This document shows positions 23,277 to 35,392 of a DNA stretch of 64,000 nt, one piece after another. The translations under genes were made by a program, and so were the position numbers. The notes beneath the pieces are model-generated. The model did no database searches. It saw nothing but the letters and a program-made list of their open reading frames with translations, and was not told the origin of the DNA. This stretch comes from Cryptomeria japonica. Its lineage: Eukaryota; Streptophyta; Pinopsida; Cupressales; Cupressaceae. The stretch lies in assembly GCF_030272615.1 (NCBI RefSeq), contig NC_081408.1:336010793-336074792 (forward strand), in the 5' to 3' direction. Positions within the stretch are counted from its first letter, which is position 1. Every line of letters starts with the position of its first letter.

Positions 23277-25695
23277 ATGGCACCATGATGGGAATTCAAA
23301 GGGAAAATAAATTATCTAGAAAGGGCCATATGTGATGATTTTTTAGAATAGTTGGTTTAGTCTACAAATAGTTCTGCCAAACAAAAGGAACTTGTACCCA
23401 AATCTTCTCACTTGCAAATTGGTGCTAGTTTGTTTGACAAAGGACATTGGTTAAGAGATCCCCAGATAGGCATGTCTGGTTTAGGTTTGTTTAGGGTGGG
23501 GTTTAGTCAGCAAAATGCATCTGCTCCTTCAAATAGCCTATGGCAATTAGATGTCAGGATATTGGTCCTCCCTGGAGTTTTTATGGATGTTGACTTGTTG
23601 ACCCAAATTGCTAAAAATTATGACTTTATTACCAAAATTGCAAGGAATGTAAGTGGAAGCCCTTTGATTGAAGTTACAACTAATGAGATTAGAAGGGTTT
23701 TTCGACTAAATGAATCTTCAAATTATCTAGAGCCAATTGATTCTAAAATGTTAAAGAAGGTCTATGATGCTCAGAAGGATCATCTTAGAGGTGGACCAAT
23801 GAGGGAATTCCTTGCAGAAATAGGAGGGCTAACATTGGTAGGGCCCAACATAGTTGAACCTTTCCCTATGAATTTTTTCACTTTGAGGGCTAAAGGAGTA
23901 TATTGGTCTCTATGTTAGATTTTTGGAGAGGATGTAGAAAATGCTATGCCAACTCATTACATGCTCATGATGGCACAAGTTCTCAATCCATCTATAGTAG
24001 TAGCTTATGAATTTGTACCTTATCTAGAAAATGTGATCCATGAGGTTTTGATTGGGATTAATATTACCAAGCTGGATAGACCTTTTGACTGGTATTCTTT
24101 GTTAATGCACATGTTCTTGTTCAAGGGTGTAGACTATTTTGTAAAGGGTATGGACTTACTAAGAGTCAAAGATGGTGAAGACATGCTAGTGTAATTATGG
24201 AGTATAGATCTATCCCAGGATAGGGAAGATGCCAGCTACTTAAAGTTTGATGGATGTTTTGCATCTAGGTTAAGAATTCTATTGTGTCCAGAGAACCCCA
24301 GAATCCCAAAATTTGTTCTTGAATTTATCAAACCCAAGGAGTTTGTAGAAGATATCAAAATTATGCATAATTGGGGTGTTTGTATCCTGGTTCTACTATT
24401 TTTAGAGTGTACAGCTTTAGGGGAACTCCATATTTGCTCCTTTATCAGGTCCCCTTGAAAATAGGTATTATTGAGATCATAAGGCAGATTGGGGGTCGGC
24501 AAGAAGTAGGATTGATAGGTAAGGGGAGAGGAACAATTTTTCCGACCATTACCATTGCACACCAATTTGTGATTACTAAGGGGGGTTGGCTGCATTTTGA
24601 TAAGTTCTTCAGGCCCTATAGATTGGCAACAACAGTTGCAAGATTTATTGACCCAGAAGATTTTTTCAATGACATGTTTAGAAAGAAGGTCAGGTGTGGC
24701 GCTAAAGTTCATCAATTCCACTTCCTTGATGATTTAATAAGAAATGAGTTTAATTTGGTAGACCAAGAGGTGAGGAAAGAAAAATGGTTGGTATATAAGA
24801 AAACTCTTGACTTTGTCCAGTATTTTGATAAAAGCTATGATCTATTGAAGAGATTTCATCCATTTGGGGAAAAGGTAAAGTTTCTACTAGAATATTTTGA
24901 AGACACCATGCAAACCCTAAATGAGAAAAAAGATGCAGTAATAAAGGAAAACCCTAAAAAGGCCAAACTCATCTTGACTAAACCTATCTTTGCTAAGATC
25001 ATTTCTCCTAGTGAATATGTAATGTATAAGAAATCAAGCTATAATGTGGTGAAGCCTAGGAGGGATGAGACTTCTACATCAAAGGGAAAAAGGCCAATGG
25101 AAGATGGTCCTGAATCCCAGGCTTCCCCAAAGAGGTAGAGATTTGAGGAAGAGGCACAACCAAGTGAAACTTTGTATTCACCTTCCCAATCCCCATTAAC
25201 TATAGGTGATGAGAAGGTCGTAGCTGAGCAACTAATGCAATTAGTAAGCTTGGGATAAATTTCTTTTACTTATGGAGAATTGGAGGAGGGAGTACCAAAG
25301 GAGCCAACAAGTGCTAAAATGGATTTAACTATTGAGGACTTTGTTGGAAGAGAATTGGATCATGTTATAAAACAGGCCTGTGATGAGTTTTTGGCTGATG
25401 ACAATTTTGTGAAGTCAGGAACCTTTTTATAATTTGTTTGGGGAAAGCATATGGATCATTTTAAGGAGAGATGTGAAAAAAGAAAAGTTGAACAACCAAA
25501 TAAACATCCATCTTCTATTGAAGTAGAAATTAAACAAGAAATGATAAAATAATTTGAGGTGATTACCCCAGAGGAGGGGAGAAAATTAATAGAAAGTGTT
25601 GGAGTGCTAATTCTCCCATAGTAGGATATAGTAGATTTTGTGGTTTTTGATGTAGTAAGAAAAGAAACTAAGCTGCTAGAGGGTGTTATCACTAT
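23277..25695 (+). pseudogene. Unrecognised gene family, copy A (truncated)
   Basis: Collinear with copy C (49,281-52,905) and copy B, but ends at ~25,695, before the C-terminal ~390 residues. The start is the shared ATGGCAC at 23,277. Conserved blocks include LFDKGHWLRDPQIGMSGLGLF, GVFMDVDLLTQIAKNYD, an LNESSNYLEPID block, MPTHYMLMMAQ, WYSLLMHMFLFKG, LSQDREDASYLKFD, and a basic TSKGKRPMED...SPKR patch that could be a nuclear localisation signal. No catalytic, transmembrane or zinc-finger motif is evident. Stops: CGA-to-TGA at codon 4 and several Gln-to-TAG/TAA. The block DDFLE...NYLEPID faintly recalls N-terminal modules of plant transposon-associated proteins, but I cannot name a family. The leader of B follows immediately. 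Confidence 0.7.
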
Positions 25696-25699
25696 TTTA

Positions 25700-27022
25700 A
25701 ATATGATGGAAGTCTTGCCTTTTATTTTTGAAAATATGTCAAAATTCAGATTTTGGTCCTTGTCTACATGTCCATGGCCAAAAGGGTTAAGGGTTTTATA
25801 TTAAATTTCAAAATCTTTCAAAACATAAACCTTTGTGTCTCTTTATCTCCAAATATTTTATTTCTATTTGTTTCTTTTTCCACTTAAGTGGAAGGGTCAC
25901 CCTATCGTCGAAAGGGGGGCCACTTTGTGTTTTAGGCTTAGGTGGGTTCTATTAATTTTGAAATATTTCACATATTTTCCTAAGTCTTATGTCTTTTCTT
26001 ATGTATGTGTCAGGTCCTTAAAGATCAGGTAAGTTCATGTTTGATCTAATGGTGGTCGCTATACCACAACATAAATTTGCTCGACCATTATTCTTCGGGG
26101 ATCAATGACCAAGTGGTGGGGCCTGTGAGAAGAGAGCAGCTTAGGTGTGTTAATAGGTTGGCAAGTTCAGAGAAGATCAAGGGTGGTCACTATGCCACAA
26201 AGGGAAGTTGCACGATGGTTATTCATTGCGACATAGCGACAAACTACTAGTGGCAGTGGTTAAGGCCAATGGTTAAGGCAAGCAGTTATGGTGAATAGTA
26301 AAATGATGGTGGTTAAGTGATAACGAATCATAAAGGTCGAGCAGTTTTGAGCCAATCTCATGGTTGTCGCTATACCGCAACATAAAGCTGCATGGTGGAT
26401 ATTCATCACGACATAGTGATAAATGGTGGGGCCCACTAAAAAAGAGTGGCCAAGGTATGTTAAAGATCCGGTAAGATAAGAGAAGATCGACGATGGTCGC
26501 TATACCACAAAGGGAAGATGGTCGACTAATAACCTTTGTGGATCAGTGACAAACGACAGATAAGTGACCAACCGATGGGCCCACCATTGAATTTGTTGTT
26601 GTTAACGAGTGTGTTTGTTTGGCATGATCTGATGGTGGTCATTGTACCATAATAGAAATACATCCAAACTTTAATCATTGCGGGTTAGCGACTAAAGGAG
26701 AAATGTTCAGAGGGAGCCTTTCTGGGCCGTTGGAGCCAAATTTTTGAAAGATCAAAAGGTTTAATTGTAGAAGTGTGTGGCTTTATGAATTGGTAATCAA
26801 TGCTCAATTATTATTAAGGCTCATTGATCAAACAATGTTTGAAATTCAACATAGCAAAAGGGCATTTGAAGAGATTTTGCAAAGAATAGGTGTGCTGTCT
26901 GAATTCTCTCAAGCTACAAGTAAGTTTTTCTATGAATCTGCTCTGTATCTCTTTCTCTTGTGGCACTCAAAATTCATAAGGAATTATCAGAAATAGTGAT
27001 TGAGGTAGGGATAGTTTTTAAG
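25700..27022 (+). promoter_or_regulatory. Leader of gene-family copy B, with hairpin-unit array
   Basis: Homologous to A's leader: the CTTAAGTGGAAGGGTCA block (25,884-25,961), then five units near 26,041, 26,174, 26,350, 26,483 and 26,625. Typical inverted repeats are GTGGTCGCTATACCAC (26,052-26,067) and ATCACGACATAGTGAT (about 26,405-26,420). Units end in GGGGCCCAC or GGGCCCACC. ACAAGTAAGTT (26,916-26,926) matches the donor-like site in A. The coding ATG is at 27,023. Confidence 0.6.
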
Positions 27023-28651
27023 ATGGCACTGCAAAAGGAACACAAAGGAAAGGTGGATTACCAAGAATGAGCTATCTATGATGATTTCTTGGAGCAATTG
27101 TCTCAATCCATCAATAGTGTAGCCAAAATGAAAGAACTTGTGCCTAAAGCTCCCCATCTAAAAATTGGTGATGGGCTATATGATAAAGGCTATTGGTTGA
27201 GGGATGCTCAAGTAGGCATGACCGGTTTAGGTTTATTCAAGGTAGGATTTAGTCAGTGGAATTCACCTACTTCGATGAACAGTATATGGGAGTTGGATGT
27301 TGGAAAGCTTATAGTGCTTGGAGTATTCATGGATGTGGACCTGCTGACTCAAATTGCAAAAAACTATGACCCCATCACTAAAAATATGAGAAATGTAAAT
27401 GGGGAATCTCTAATTGAAAGAAATGATGATGAATTCGAGAATTTTTTTTGGCTAAGTGAGGTCTCAAACTATTTGGAGCCTATTTATTTTGACATGCTTA
27501 AGGGGGTCTATGATGCATAGAAGGATCACCTTAGGAATGGGCCATTGAAAGAATTCTTTGTAAAAATAGGAGGATTGACATTAGTAGGCCCAAGAACAAT
27601 GGAGCCTTTCCCTTTGAATTTCTTTACTTTGAGGGCTAAGGGAATATACTAGTCTTTGTGTCAAATTCTTGGGGAAGATGCAGAAATCACCATGCCAACC
27701 CACTACATGCTTATGATGGCATAGATTTTGAATCCATCTCTAGTGGTGACTTATGATGTTGTACCTTACCTTATTGATGCCATTCACGAAGGCCTAATTG
27801 GGATAAAAAATGCTAAGGTAGATAGACCTTTTGGATGGTATTCCATGCTTATGCATATGTTCTTGTTTAAAGGTGCTGAACATTTTGAAAATGAGATGGA
27901 CTTGTTAAGGGAAAAATATGGAGAAGAAATGTCTATTCAGTTATGGAGTACAATTTTTTCCTTGGATAGGGAGGATGCAAGTTATTTGAAATTTGATAGG
28001 TACTTTGCATCTAGGCTCATAATCCTTTTATGCAAATAAAACCCTAGGATTCCTAAGGCCCTCTTAGAATTCATTAGACCCAAAGAGTTTGTTCAAGGTA
28101 TTAAAATTGTGCACAACTGGGTGGATACAATTTTATACCATGTTTCTACAGTTTTTAGAGTGTATGGTTTTAAAGGAACCCCATATTTGCTCCCCTACTA
28201 GGTCCCTTTGAAGGTAGGCATAGCTGAGATCTTGAGGCAAATTGGAGACCTACAAGAAGAAGAGTTGAGAAACAAAGGAAGGGGGACCATTTTCCCAACA
28301 ATCATTGTGGCACATTAGTTTGTGATCACCAAGGGTGGCTGGGTACATTTTGAGAATTTTCTTTAGCCATACAAGTTATCCACTATAGTTGCAAGATTTG
28401 TTGATCCAGAGGACTTCTTCAATGGTATGTTTAGGAAGAAAGTTAGATGTGGGGGTAAAGCTCATCAATTTCATTTCCCTAAAGACCTAATAAGGAATGA
28501 ATTTAATCTGGATGAATAAGAAGTAAGGAAGGAGAAATGCATAGCATTCAAGAAAACCCTAGATTTTATTCAACATTTTGATAGAAAATATGATCCCAAT
28601 AAGACCTAATAAGGAATGAATTACAAGATTCCCCAAAGAGGAAAAGGTTAG
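27023..28651 (+). pseudogene. Unrecognised gene family, copy B, N-terminal part
   Basis: Starts at the conserved ATGGCAC (27,023) and aligns block by block with A and C: LYDKGYWLRDAQVGMTGLGLF, GVFMDVDLLTQIAKNYD, MPTHYMLMMA, WYSMLMHMFLFKG, LDREDASYLKFD, DPEDFFNGMFRKKV. At least eight in-frame stops are TAG/TAA at Gln or TGG positions (for example ...YDA-stop, LLPY-stop, VAH-stop). Near 28,600 a deletion joins the block around YDPN to a CCCCAAAGAGG block that in A lies some 500 bp further on. At about 28,652 the sequence switches to copia gag. The C-terminal domain reappears at 30,276. Confidence 0.7.
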
Positions 28652-30000
28652 GGGAATGTACCAGATGACCTCATTTTTCACATTGATAAGTGTACAACAA
28701 TTAAAGAGGCTTGGGATATTTTTAAGAAATTGTATGGTCAAGTTGATGAGATTAAGGGCTACAAGCTTGATAGTGAACTCACAACTTTGGATCCCAAGGA
28801 TTTTGATACAATGCAAGATTATGTCACAAAAGAAACTGAGCTAAGAGCAAAGCTAAAGGATTGTGGAATTGACAAAAAGGATGCTTAATTGGTTTATAAC
28901 TTGTTGGACAAGCTTCCTTCAGAGTATGCAGCCTTTGTATCTAGCTTTCACACCCATAGGTTAGCTCAATGTTCCTCATACACTTCTCCCTCATTTGATT
29001 CATTCATGGAGGTGTTGATACTTGAGCAATCTAAGTTGACCATGATGGGGATTCTCAAATCTTCAAAGTCACAAGCTTTGGTGGCTAATAAAGGGATTCA
29101 AAGTAATGAAGGAAAAGGAAATAATCAAAAGAAACCTAAGTCAAAACCACAACAAGGTGATACACCATTCTCACCTAAGAGGAAATCATATAAGGACAAT
29201 CTTTTTTGTGGATATTGCAAGAAGTCGGGACATGATGAACATCATTGTTATAAGAAGGATATAGATGAGTTGAAGAATCTTCTTGAGAAGAATAGAATCA
29301 ACCTACCTTCTAGAATGTCTACATAGGCTTCTTCTTCCAAGGATAAAGGAAAGGATCACTCTTTTGGGATAGATAAAGGAAAGCCACAAGCTCTTTGTGT
29401 TACTACAAGTCCTGATTTAGGGAGATGGCTTTTAGATTTAGGGACTTCTCATCATATGGCATCTTCGCAGTATATGTTTTCTATATTTGAGCCTTGCCAC
29501 ATGCTATAGATTTTTATGGGCAATCATACATACATGGATGTGATTGGGTAAGGATCTATTTCCATTGGGGATAACTCCTTAAATGATGTGTTGTATGTAC
29601 CCCACTTGACAAACAATCTTCTTTCCATCTATCAAATGACACATGGGGCAACTAGGAAAACTGTGGAGTTCACACTTGATTCAGTTATCATTAGAGACTT
29701 GGAGAGGGGAGCTATCATTGCGATAGGGGTGGTTGATCATGCATCTCAGTTGTACTCTTTTCCACATTTTGGTCCTATTGATGAGGTTGATTCTTCCTAT
29801 GTTGATGATTCAGATTTTGACAAGAACTTTGGGAATTTGAACTAGGGGATTCTCACTTGTGATCCCATTCTTGAGCCTTGCATTTCATCTCCTTCTATTG
29901 ATATCACACCACCTATTGCACCTGATGATGCAGCTAGTATGATAGTTTTGCATTCTTATGATTCAGTGCAGCAGGATATTTCATGTCTTCCAGCTTCAGT
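28652..30000 (+). pseudogene. Copia gag-protease fragment inserted in copy B
   Basis: Copia-type gag (UBN2-like helical region: DFDTMQDYVTKETELRAKLKD, LVYNLLDKLPSEYAAFVSSF) is followed by a zinc knuckle CGYCKKSGHDEHHC (about 29,213-29,254). The retropepsin start LLDLGTSHHM has Leu in place of the usual Ser/Thr of D-S/T-G, so it is probably inactive. The downstream LYVPHLTNNLLSI block is also typical of copia protease-integrase linkers. Stops at several former Gln codons. Sequence from 29,732 onward forms the left arm of a long inverted repeat, after which copy B resumes, so this is an internal fragment and not a full insertion. Confidence 0.8.
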
Positions 30001-30274
30001 TGATTGAGATGCCTACTTGACATGAAATATCCTGTTGCACTGAATCATAAGAACGCAAAATTGTCGCACTAGCTACATCATCAGGTACAATACGTGGTGT
30101 GATGTCAATAGAAGGAGATGAAATGCAAGGCTCAAGAACAGGATCACAAGTGAGAATCCCCAAGTTCAAATGCCCAAAGTTCTCCTAAAAATTTGAATCA
30201 TCAACATAGGAAGAATCAACCTCATCAATAGGACCAAAATGTGGAAAAGAGTAAAACTGAGATGCATGATCAAC
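29732..30274. repeat. Inverted repeat, 256-bp arms, 31-bp spacer
   Basis: Left arm 29,732-29,987 and right arm 30,019-30,274 are reverse complements with scattered mismatches; the spacer is 29,988-30,018. The right arm is an antisense copy of the copia coding sequence in the left arm. A transcript would fold into a long hairpin. Confidence 0.85.
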
Positions 30275-30275
30275 T

Positions 30276-31350
30276 AAGAAATTGAAAGGAGACATTGATG
30301 CAGAAGTGGCCACATGGACACTACAGAGTAGGAGACAACTTTTGAGTGAGTTAGGTATCATTTTGTTCCCAGGATGGGACTTAAGTGCTTCTTTCATTTT
30401 TGACAGCTTGTTACATTTTGATAGAAAGGATGTAAAGTTAGACATATAGGGTGTTGATGACATTTTTATTGGATCGAGATATGATCCAAATAAAGAAGAA
30501 ATGTTGCTTTGGGCCCTATACCCTCCAAATAAAAGGCCCAAGTTTATAGATGTAGATAAGGCATTTGGGCACATGATGAGGCTAAAAGTGGGAGAAGTTA
30601 ATCCAATTGTCGTCACAAATTTGGGGATTGACATTGCAAAACTGAATAAGGCCCAAATGCAGTGGGTGTTAAAAGAGGGTCAAATATACAAGGATTTATC
30701 TGAAGACCTATTGAAAAGTCATGGTCATGAAGTACCACAGATAATTGATACTAGTGTGCAATGGAAAAAGAAATATGAAGACCAAATGAAGGGAAACATT
30801 AAGCTGAGAAGGCAAATCAGGACTGCCAGGGTAGATGCCACTTGTGTTTTGTTGACAAACTAGTTTGAGCATTTGTTGGAAGTTCTCAAAGAATTCTGGA
30901 CAAATTGTCAGAAGACCCAGGAAAATATGGTTTCTCATAAAAGTGCTTTGAAAAGGCTGAAGGCATTGTTGAAAGAGAAGAGTGTTGATGACAAAATTAT
31001 AGAGAAGATCCAGAGAAGGTTGAACAAGCATAAGGCATTTGGTGTAGACATTAAGCAGGAATTCACCGATTGTAAAGATATTGTTAGGTATGGCATACCA
31101 GACATTGTGGATGATGCAGAGTAGCTAAAGGACAAAGGGATTGGGATTGCAAAGTGCTAGAATGTACTCAACACATCCCTTAATTTTTCCCCAACAGATG
31201 TTTTGGATATGAAGGTGATAGGTGAGCAGATGGAGAGATTAGTTACCATGGAGATCACTATTAGGAATACTGTATTCAACAACAATACTCACAAGGACAA
31301 CAACTATTTGGAGCACATACAAAAGTATAATACAATACTGGACGACTAGA
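30276..31350 (+). pseudogene. Unrecognised gene family, copy B, C-terminal part
   Basis: Directly after the inverted repeat the frame shows ELGIILFPGWDLSAS and later EEMLLWALYPPNKRPKF. These align in layout with KAGVLILLEWDIADA and VALVMWSLKKDENKRRK of copy C. The rest is Lys/Glu-rich and coiled-coil-like (WKKKYEDQMKGNIKLRRQIR; HKSALKRLKALLKEK), as is C's C-terminal half. Stops are TAG at several positions. The ~100 bp after 31,350 is AT-rich 3' flank up to the LTR of D. Confidence 0.55.
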
Positions 31351-31443
31351 ACTAATTTTTATATTTGGGGTCTAGTAGTTAGGTAGTTAGGTGTTAGGTT
31401 TAAGTCAAGTTTGGTTTAACAAGATGAAAGGGTGTTTCCTTTC

Positions 31444-32455
31444 TATATACACCTAAAAATGGTCTAAAGATAGTTAATTAAATACATAGTTATTTGATTA
31501 ATTCCCCTTCCCAATTAATTGAATTCATAAGCAATTTAATTAATTTCTCTATTCATCTACTAGTAAATAAATCTACATGATTTATTTATATAGTTCATTT
31601 CATATCCCCCTTTGATTAATTAATTCTAAATTAATTAATGTCCCCCCATATAAATCAATTCTTCTAATCCCTAATTAAGATTAAAAAACTCAAGTTTGTT
31701 AAGACTAATTATCATTTTCTAATTATTTAAATTTCTAAATTCAAATGAGCACATGGTTCCTAACCTTTAACCACCTAACCTAACCCATTACACCTAACCC
31801 TATCCTATCTTTCACATCCTAACCTCCTTATCCTAACCTCATATGGTGTGGATATTCTCTCCTTGAGACACATGGCACTTTTACCACATGTCTCCTCCCT
31901 TGGATACTTGTCCTCTCATGAGAAAGGCTCTTTGACACTTGTCACCATAGTTCCTCCAACCGCTTCTCCAGCTTCCTCAATCTTGGCCCTTGATATCTTC
32001 AAATCAAATATGGACAGTTGATTCTTGCCACTTCAACTTTGGCCTTGGAATTCCTATAAATATCCCCCATTTTGGAGAAATAAGGATCCCTTGCATTCAT
32101 ATTTTCAGCATCATTACTATAGGCATTTTCATTTCAATCATCTAGTAATTAGCTTTTGGATTAATCATAGCATGATAATCTAGTTTCTTAGATCATGCAT
32201 TTCATATCATTTTCATAATCAATCATGATCAAATAGCTACTCAACTCTTGAGTTGCCACTTTGGAGGTCATTGCTCTGCTGAGAGCCCATCAATCCAACA
32301 CCTTCAAGGTCCTCAAGAGTAGAGGAAAATGGGACATTTCAAGGAAGGCTTATGGTTTACATTTTTAATCTAGTTTTCAATTAAGCTTTTCATTTATGTT
32401 TTATTGTCTCATTATACGTATATGCCTTTCTATTTACCACATTTTTAGCATCACA
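31444..32455 (+). repeat. 5' LTR of element D
   Basis: Starts TATATACACCTAAAAATGG, which aligns with TGTAGACACCTAAAAATGG of O and E (TG mutated to TA), and ends CATCACA. It contains a C/T-rich segment (31,768-31,850) and a good TATA box, CCTATAAATATCC (TATAAA 32,055-32,060). The GATC-AATCC and GAGGAAA blocks near its 3' end parallel E's LTR. Confidence 0.75.
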
Positions 32456-32460
32456 TTAAT

Positions 32461-32479
32461 TAGTGCCCACCATGGGGCC
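32461..32479 (+). promoter_or_regulatory. Primer-binding site candidate of element D
   Basis: TAGTGCCCACCATGGGGCC lies five bases after the LTR end. An ancestral TGG start (now TAG) is likely. It differs from the sites of E and F. Confidence 0.55.
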
Positions 32480-32654
32480 TAACCCCTTTGATCTTTAACA
32501 AGTTTGCTTGCAAGAAATTTAATTGATAGGTTGATTATCTCTTTCAAAGTGTAGATTAGCTCTCTTGGGCTCTTGAATGGTGTTCTTGATCTCTATTGTG
32601 GGGTTCCGGCACCTCAAGTGACATTTTTGGGAGACTTCTCAACTTTGTTTTCAT

Positions 32655-32880
32655 ATTTTTTTATACTTTAGCACTTTCAGTCTATACTTTAGTATTTTTG
32701 GTATGTATTGTGGCATTTTTGGTATATTTGTCAGTGTTCTTAGTCTTATTGACAGTGTTTTTGGTGTGTAGAACAGTATTTTTGGTGTGCAAAGTAGCGT
32801 TTTGGGTCCATTTGGCAGCGTTCTTCGCACATATGATGGCGTTCTTGGTCAATTTGATGGCGTTTTTAGTTTTTTATTGA
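32655..32880 (+). repeat. 21-bp tandem repeat cluster 1 of element D
   Basis: About ten 21-bp units of type GTGTTTTTGGTGTGTAGAACA. Translated in one frame they give heptads such as AFLVCxx, but this is a by-product of the 21-bp period and I do not call a protein. Confidence 0.75.
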
Positions 32881-33072
32881 TTTGGAAAATATTATATGTT
32901 ACATTACTCATTTTTGCTTCTAGACTGTCATTTTCCTGAATCTAATTTGCAAATTATTGGTTTTGTAGGTACTTATTTCACTCTGAAAGATCAGAGTATT
33001 TCACTGTCAAAGAATGCAATATAAACTACTAACTTTGTTTGCAGTCGTAGGATTTTGCACTTAGTTTTGTTA

Positions 33073-33330
33073 AATTAGGCACATAGACTAATTATAATGG
33101 AAATGAACAAACATATCTTATATGTTTTGATGATAGGCGAGTATGCTCTCACCTTTCTTAGGTGATTAGAAAGCTAGACTCATCTTTTTCTTTCAATAGC
33201 GCATATCTTTAGCAGGCCTGCCCTCTCGAGGAGCCTATAAGGCCAAAGCCATTAAAGCCAGCGAGAGGGGAATAACCCAAGTGGGAATGGCTAACGCCAA
33301 GTACTCCAACCCACTATAAATAAATGTGAT
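33073..33330 (+). other. Conserved noncoding leader block of element D
   Basis: Counterpart of 5,435-5,725 in element E: TTAGGCAC, GAGTATGCTCTCA, AGGTGATTAGAAA, AGGCCTGCC, GGGAATAACCCAA and CACTATAAATAAA occur in the same order and similar spacing. Between 33,331 and 33,954 I see no gene. Confidence 0.55.
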
Positions 33331-33954
33331 TTGATGAAAATCAAGTCAATGACAGTTCTCGGGAATAGCTCTCCTATGTACCTTAGGGTATATCAAACCT
33401 TAGTTTTCAAGGATGGGAGACCTCTTAATTGAGTTTATACCCCGACGTGCAAAATGAATCCCTTACTAGTTCCAATTAAAATTAGAAGATACCTAATTTA
33501 GCTCTAAACATTATTAATTTCTTAGTGCATGGAGGGGGAAGAATCTCTCCTTAAGATACTCACCATATGTCCCTCTTGAGAGTATGTGGGAACTCCCCTT
33601 TTGAGACCTTATTGCTAGGCTCATAATGGGACTCCACTAGCTCTCACAAATGCAAAAACACAGGCACCCTTTAGGGGGTGACAAGGCTATGTGAGCTCAT
33701 AGGGTACCAAGTTGTGGACTAAGAACTAATAATGAATCCAATCTCCTTAGGATAGACTGATTGATGTGTTTTCAATTGTTCAAAACCTATGAAAACTTGG
33801 GCTTTCTTTAAAGCTTCTTGAACATACACTTTATGTGTCCTTTAGGACAAAAATACAATCTGATTTCTGTGTTTGTAAGTCAAGTCAAGATCTCATCCAT
33901 TGAAATACAACAAACATTGAAAACTAAAACTTCTAATTGTCAAATTCACAAGTT

Positions 33955-34375
33955 TCATAGCAGATTAGCTCTTTCGGTCCAAACAGTCACATTCATGGTC
34001 CAAACGATCGCATTCACAGTCCAAACAGAAACTCTATCAGTCCAAACAGTCACATATACAGTCCAAACAGTAGCTCTATTAGTCAAAACAGTTGCACCTA
34101 TAGTCCAAACAGTCACACCTATGGTCCAAACAATCGCATTTTTAGTCCAAATGTCAGCTCTCTTGGTGTGAATGTTAACTTTCTCATATTTCAACATTAA
34201 CTCTCCAAGGTTGAGCACATTAGAGTTTCTGGTCTAAACAATAGAGTTCTTGGTCTAAACAGTAGAGCTCCTGGTCTAAACAATAGAGTTCTTAGTCTAA
34301 ATAGCAGAGTTCTTAGTCTAAATAGTAGCTCTCTTGGTCTAAAGGTTAGCTCCCTTGGTCTAATCAACAACTCTT
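33955..34375 (+). repeat. 21-bp tandem repeat cluster 2 of element D
   Basis: About a dozen or more units of type GTCCAAACAGTCACATTCATG, shifting to GGTCTAAACARTAGAGTTCTT after 34,215. Same period as clusters 1 and 3. Confidence 0.8.
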
Positions 34376-34554
34376 ATGAGTTGAATGTCATATTGCTCAT
34401 GTTGCAGCATTAGTTCTCGTAGTTTGTGCTTGTTACGTCTAAATATTAGTTCTCTGAGTCTAAAAATCACAAAGTTGGGTCAAAATTGCAATCTCCTAAG
34501 TTCAAACACTTAATTTGCTAAGTCTACACATCATTATTTTGAGCTTTAGAGTCA

Positions 34555-34735
34555 CTGCATTGCAAAATAGAATTTTTGGTCTGTTTCTCAGCGTTTCTGG
34601 TCTGTTTTTCAACATTTCTAGTAATTTTGTTAGCATTTATGGTTTGTTTCTCAATGTTTCTGGTCAATATAACAGCGTTTCTAGTCAGTATACTAGAGTT
34701 CCTAGTCATTTTGTCAGCATTTCTGGTAAACCATC
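34555..34735 (+). repeat. 21-bp tandem repeat cluster 3 of element D
   Basis: About eight units of type GCGTTTCTGGTCTGTTTTTCA, close to cluster 1 in sequence. The following stretch to 35,390 is AT-rich leader without a recognised feature. Confidence 0.75.
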
Positions 34736-35392
34736 TAAATCATAAAACAAAAACAACCCATTTCTCAAACGATCAAACATAGAGACTAGGTCATCTTCTT
34801 GGGTCATTCAATCAAGTTATATTCTGTCAAAAATAGATTCAAGAGCTAGACACACTAAAGGTCTCAAGTATTCACCTCAAACAAGTTTAAAGATCTAACA
34901 CCTTAAAGTGCAGCATCACATTTTCTTTGATAAACTAATCATTCAAACATAGTTTCTCATCAGGATCTATCATCCTTTAATCACGAAACTACAACACTTG
35001 ATCAAAATAACCTCATTCTTTATCATAAGATATATTGTTATTATTGAACTTGGTCATATCAAAAATCACAAAATTTGCACTTCAAAACTAAGATTGAAAA
35101 ACTTGCAAACAAACAAATACTTGAAAATATCATTTCCCCAATAGTTGATCACTTATTGTGACACATTACTCAAGATTTAAATCTTGCAAAACATTCAAAA
35201 CATGTGTATGCCCATTCTAACCAAGGCTCAGAGATGAAAGATTGCAGAAACAGAAACAGAAACGTTTGAAATAACTGAAGATTGTAGAAACATGTTACAT
35301 GAAGATGAAACACAAGTTGAAGAGAAAATAACAGAACAACATGTCAGAGACATAAAAAAAATCCTCAATTCGATAAAATTATACAGGAAATA

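Noticed and set aside
32596-32880. Hydrophobic 94-codon reading frame suggesting a membrane protein
   Set aside because: The hydrophobic heptads follow from the 21-bp T-rich tandem repeat; there is no supporting context and clusters 2 and 3 give different peptides.
33818-34171. Val/Gln/Thr heptad-repeat reading frame
   Set aside because: Product of the 21-bp repeat cluster 2; the opposite strand is also open with heptads, as expected for a repeat whose period is a multiple of three.
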